NCBI GenBank assembly: GCA_051251725.1
Contig: JBPOFN010000068.1
Span: 1-14,728 of the forward strand
DNA length: 14,728 nucleotides
Source: JALZUE01 sp051251725
GTDB taxonomy: Bacteria; Pseudomonadota; Gammaproteobacteria; Enterobacterales; Alteromonadaceae
Direction of reading: 5' to 3'
Part shown: positions 14,590 through 14,728 of the stretch, in pieces
Numbering within the stretch: the first letter of the stretch is position 1
Layout of the letters: each line of letters opens with the position of its first letter
Position numbers and translations under genes: made by a program
Notes under the pieces: generated by a model
Told to the model about the DNA's origin: nothing
What the model saw: only the letters and a program-made list of their open reading frames with translations
The model's database searches: none

Positions 14590-14621
14590 GCAAGCTAGTG
14601 ATAAAGTGATAAATAGCTTGC
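14590..14621. repeat. Inverted repeat enclosing a tandem 8-mer
   Basis: GCAAGCTA (14590-14597) and TAGCTTGC (14614-14621) are perfect 8-bp inverted arms. The 16 bases between them are exactly two copies of GTGATAAA (14598-14605 and 14606-14613). The function is unknown. It could be a regulator site or part of a larger repeat structure leading into the heptamer array. Confidence 0.7.
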
Positions 14622-14651
14622 TCGGTAATAGTCACAGTATTAAGCTGCTGC

Positions 14652-14728
14652 AAAGCCGAAAGCCGAAAGCCGAAAGCCGAAAGCCGAAAGCCGAAAGCCG
14701 AAAGCCGAAAGCCGAAAGCCGAAAGCCG
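14652..14728. repeat. Tandem heptanucleotide array, at least 11 copies of AAAGCCG
   Basis: From 14652 to the last base of the window the sequence is eleven uninterrupted, identical copies of AAAGCCG (77 bp), and the array continues beyond the edge. Because 7 is not a multiple of 3, all three plus-strand frames read the same repeating peptide (KAESRKP, circularly permuted), and the minus strand reads a repeating RLSAFGF. Neither contains stops. No start codon with a ribosome binding site is seen to make it coding. Perfect identity suggests recent slippage expansion or active maintenance, so copy number may vary between isolates. Confidence 0.97.

Larger units (their letters stand above)
14357..14651 (-). 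promoter_or_regulatory. Upstream control region of the porin-urt-ure cluster
   Basis: On the minus strand a candidate promoter has TTGACG at 14486-14481 and TAAAAA at 14464-14459 with a 16-base spacer, giving a leader of about 95 bases. Just upstream of the -35 lies the pair TACGTA (14501-14506) and TACGCA (14511-14516), one helical turn apart, a plausible activator site. The leader contains a GTTGTC/GACAAC hairpin (14396-14401 with 14413-14418). Further upstream are a perfect TTTTTGC-T-GCAAAAA inverted repeat (14569-14583) and an IR that encloses a tandem 8-mer (14590-14621). No gene of reasonable length is seen here. Promoter assignment is tentative. Confidence 0.4.

Noticed and set aside
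14652..14728. CRISPR array
   Set aside because: The units are 7 bp and directly adjoining with no spacers, so this is a simple tandem repeat.

Overview
The window is a chromosomal segment of a marine-type gammaproteobacterium. The low G+C content (about 40% by eye), the transketolase N-terminus, and the style of the urea and urease proteins suggest the Alteromonadales, perhaps near Colwellia or Thalassotalea. That placement is inference and no search was run.

Layout. Positions 1-63 hold the first 21 codons of transketolase, running leftward out of the window. Positions 64-415 are regulatory DNA: a perfect FNR-type box, a LacI-type palindrome, and a promoter candidate for a 44-residue membrane or secreted peptide (416-550) that ends at its own terminator. 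A small MscS-type mechanosensitive channel follows (694-1584). A bidirectional terminator (1623-1651) separates it from the rest.

From 14356 down to 1661 every gene is on the minus strand. In transcription order they are: an outer-membrane porin, urtA-urtB-urtC-urtD-urtE (urea ABC transporter), ureD-ureA-ureB-ureC (UreD chaperone and urease subunits), ureE-ureF-ureG (nickel-delivery accessory proteins), and a 63-residue His-bearing membrane peptide. They form one continuous urea path. The porin plausibly admits urea through the outer membrane, UrtA binds it in the periplasm, UrtBCDE imports it with ATP, and UreABC hydrolyses it to ammonia and carbonic acid after UreDEFG have loaded nickel. 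All metal ligands and catalytic residues of UreC are present. No regulator and no nickel transporter are encoded in the window.

The least explained parts are the non-coding and small elements: three hairpins between urtA and urtB, two of which share bases; an AT-rich spacer with hairpins and heptamer-like repeats that splits ureC from ureE; a TACGTA/TACGCA direct repeat upstream of the porin that recurs partly in the urtA-urtB spacer; the small His-bearing peptide at the end of the cluster; and eleven perfect copies of a 7-bp repeat that run off the right edge.
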